Shown here: positions 14,130 to 15,733 of the stretch, piece by piece
Layout of the letters: every line of letters begins with the position of its first letter
How positions within the stretch are numbered: position 1 is the first letter of the stretch
NCBI GenBank assembly: GCA_965369945.1
Contig: CBDUST010000076.1
Coordinates: forward strand, 1-15,733
Origin: JADFNO01 sp965369945
Lineage (GTDB): Bacteria > Planctomycetota > Phycisphaerae > Phycisphaerales > SM1A02
Length of the DNA stretch: 15,733 bases
Direction: 5' to 3'
The notes under the pieces: generated by a model
What the model was told of the DNA's origin: nothing
The model's input: only the letters and a program-made list of their open reading frames with translations
The model's database searches: none
Program-made: the position numbers and the translations under genes

Positions 14130-14188
14130 GTTTGTGGTCTAGGCGACCATTGGTCTTGATCGCTATGAGCGCACTTCCGGGGGACTCA

Positions 14189-15733
14189 TTAGAACGGATC
14201 GTCGCCGGGGCACTCTCCAGAATGCAGGCAGAAACACCTAGTGCAATGATTCAGGTAGTGGTTCATCCAGCACAGGTAGTTCTCCTGCTCCGCCGGAGTG
14301 CCGGTTTCCATCGTTTCCACGAATTCATCCCAGTTCTCCATGGTCAAACACGCAGCAGCGATCTCCTGTGCGATCGTCGGCGGGTCAACTGAGTAGGCCG
14401 GGCAAGGCCCCCAGTTGGCCAGTAACAGAAGAATATCCCCAGCGCTGACCTCGCAGTCCCCGTTGAAGTCGGCTGGGCAGTCGTTGCAGTCGGCGCATGT
14501 ACCCCAGGCGTCCAAGAGGATGTCTATGTCGGCAGCCCCGACCATGCCATCGCCGTTCAAATCCCACGGGCAGCTATCCGGGTGAATGAACTCATAGGCG
14601 CCCATATCGACTCTGTCGGCGCCATTGTCATCCCCGTCCAGAATGCGATTGATCAGATCAAGGTCCGGCGTGGCTTCATCCGCCATGACCGTGCAGTCAA
14701 AATCGTCGTTATCCAGATTGAAAAAGTCACATGGGATGATCGACCCGTCGGTGTTGCCGGTGTCGATGCACAGCGAGTCGATTGTGAGCCGCAGATCCCC
14801 TCCGAGCGCGTTTACGAAGTCCGGATCCACATTCTTGTTGCCCAACCCCGGTATCGGCGAGCCGCCGTCGACATCGCTGTAGTCAATGTTTGAGCTCCCA
14901 AAGGCTCCATCGATCTGGTCATCCTCGGGCTCGTTGTCCCAGAATATAGAGCTGTCGATGTCGAAGGTACCGTTCTCATCGTTGTACAGGCCCCCGCCTG
15001 ACCAGCCTGTATCGGCTGTGTTCGCGTCATTGGAGTACACCGTACAGTTGATCAATGTGATCTGTCCGGGTCCGAAACTGGCGGAGTTGTAGATGGCCCC
15101 GCCGTGGAAGTAGGCGGCGTTATCCACAAACAGCGAGTTGACCAGGCTGACATCCCCCTCCCAACTGGCCAACCCGGCACCGTTCTCCGGGAACAGCCGC
15201 TGATCGCCGGGGACCAATGGATCACCAGGATTCTCCTCGAAGATAGAGTTTATGATCCACGGCTGGGCGCCCCTGATGCTCATCCCGCCACCTAGGGACA
15301 AGGCGGTGTTTTGCTTGAAGGTGCAGCGAACGACCGACGGCTCGCCCAGGATGAGCATGCCGCCGCCTTGATCCTCAAGATCACCATCCCCGTTGCCTGT
15401 GCCGTCACGGATCTCGAAACCGTCGATCACTGTGCTCTCGGGGTCGTCGATCTCACTTCCAGCCGTGACGACGTGGAACGCCTCGCCACAGTGGGCAAGG
15501 GCGATGGTAACGCAGGTCTGATCCCACCCCTTGCCCGTGTTGCAACAGCAATTCTCGTCTAACGCGCAGACGATCTGACAACAGGTGGAGTTGTCGCAGC
15601 CAACGCCGGCATGGGGCTGGAAGCAGCTCCCCCCGGTGCCGCATTCCAAACCCGGTAGGTCGGAGCACCCGTCGAATGGATCGCCATGGTCCACGATCCC
15701 GCTGAGGAAGGTGGGGTTGGCGACGGGATCGCG
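14189..15733 (-). CDS. Secreted beta-helix protein with dockerin-type tail (5' end outside window)
   Basis: At least 514 residues; the frame is open through the right edge (RDPVANPTFLSGI precedes a GTG at 15694), so the true start and signal peptide are missing. Counting from the window edge, 23-84 is a cysteine-rich module with about a dozen Cys (STCCQIVCALDENCCC, KGWDQTCVTIALAHC). Residues about 90-335 form a right-handed parallel beta-helix (VIDGFEI, GGGMLI, GGGMSI, NSIFEEN, GGAIYN, NCTVYSND, GGLYND, DSSIFWDN), ending in the usual RVDMGAYEF. Residues 387-445 hold two calcium-loop dockerin-type repeats (DLNGDGMVGAADIDILLDAWG and DFNGDCEVSAGDILLLLANWG). A Cys-rich tail follows. Such proteins in planctomycetes are thought to act at the cell surface, possibly on polysaccharide; no catalytic residues are evident here. 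It has its own terminator at 14092-14129. Confidence 0.88.
   Translation of the reverse strand, partial: RDPVANPTFLSGIVDHGDPFDGCSDLPGLECGTGGSCFQPHAGVGCDNSTCCQIVCALDENCCCNTGKGWDQTCVTIALAHCGEAFHVVTAGSEIDDPESTVIDGFEIRDGTGNGDGDLEDQGGGMLILGEPSVVRCTFKQNTALSLGGGMSIRGAQPWIINSIFEENPGDPLVPGDQRLFPENGAGLASWEGDVSLVNSLFVDNAAYFHGGAIYNSASFGPGQITLINCTVYSNDANTADTGWSGGGLYNDENGTFDIDSSIFWDNEPEDDQIDGAFGSSNIDYSDVDGGSPIPGLGNKNVDPDFVNALGGDLRLTIDSLCIDTGNTDGSIIPCDFFNLDNDDFDCTVMADEATPDLDLINRILDGDDNGADRVDMGAYEFIHPDSCPWDLNGDGMVGAADIDILLDAWGTCADCNDCPADFNGDCEVSAGDILLLLANWGPCPAYSVDPPTIAQEIAAACLTMENWDEFVETMETGTPAEQENYLCWMNHYLNHCTRCFCLHSGECPGDDPF

Noticed and set aside
1..15733. CRISPR array, tRNA or rRNA genes
   Set aside because: No regularly spaced repeats and no tRNA- or rRNA-like segment was recognised on either strand.

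Overview
The window looks like chromosomal DNA of a Planctomycetota bacterium, probably Phycisphaerae-like. The best evidence is the protein at the right edge: a secreted parallel beta-helix followed by a dockerin-type tail (DLNGDGMVGAADIDILLDAWG), a combination common in that phylum. Most genes are GC-rich (about 60% by eye), use GTG or TTG starts freely, and have recognisable but variable ribosome binding sites. Nothing was searched against a database; family names come from motifs read in the translations.

Left part (1-2713): a DinB-like metal-binding four-helix protein, a 419-base gene-poor gap with short repeats, a small conserved-looking hypothetical gene on the minus strand, and a MacB/FtsX-type ABC permease without an ATPase beside it. 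The permease converges on the next operon with only six bases between the two stop codons.

Centre (2720-8050, minus strand): a tight six-gene transcription unit read right to left. It encodes a DUF2089-type helix-turn-helix protein, a small membrane protein, a TVP38/TMEM64 (VTT) membrane protein, a family 2 glycosyltransferase, a MerA/Lpd-like flavin oxidoreductase and a GT39-type membrane glycosyltransferase. Most neighbours overlap (several as ATGA), and a good sigma70-type promoter (TTGACA, 16 bases, TAGGAT) lies just upstream. VTT proteins and MerA-like oxidoreductases occur together, even fused, elsewhere. The block is therefore plausibly one membrane or envelope pathway in which two sugar-transfer steps accompany a redox step, but its substrate is unknown.

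Accessory patch (about 8100-9590): the DNA is visibly less GC-rich. It carries an orotate phosphoribosyltransferase (pyrE-like) with a strong ribosome binding site, then a small overlapping gene broken by a 10-bp tandem duplication, then the C-terminal relic of an IS1595-like transposase. This looks like a transferred segment with an insertion-sequence scar at one end.

Right part (9589-15733, all minus strand): a Pro/Ala-rich membrane protein, a secreted STN-like protein with a long glycine-rich linker, a large exported protein whose N-terminal half resembles a degenerate AMMECR1 domain, and the beta-helix/dockerin protein, whose start lies outside the window. Two convincing intrinsic terminators (10593-10629 and 14092-14129) end the STN-like and beta-helix genes.
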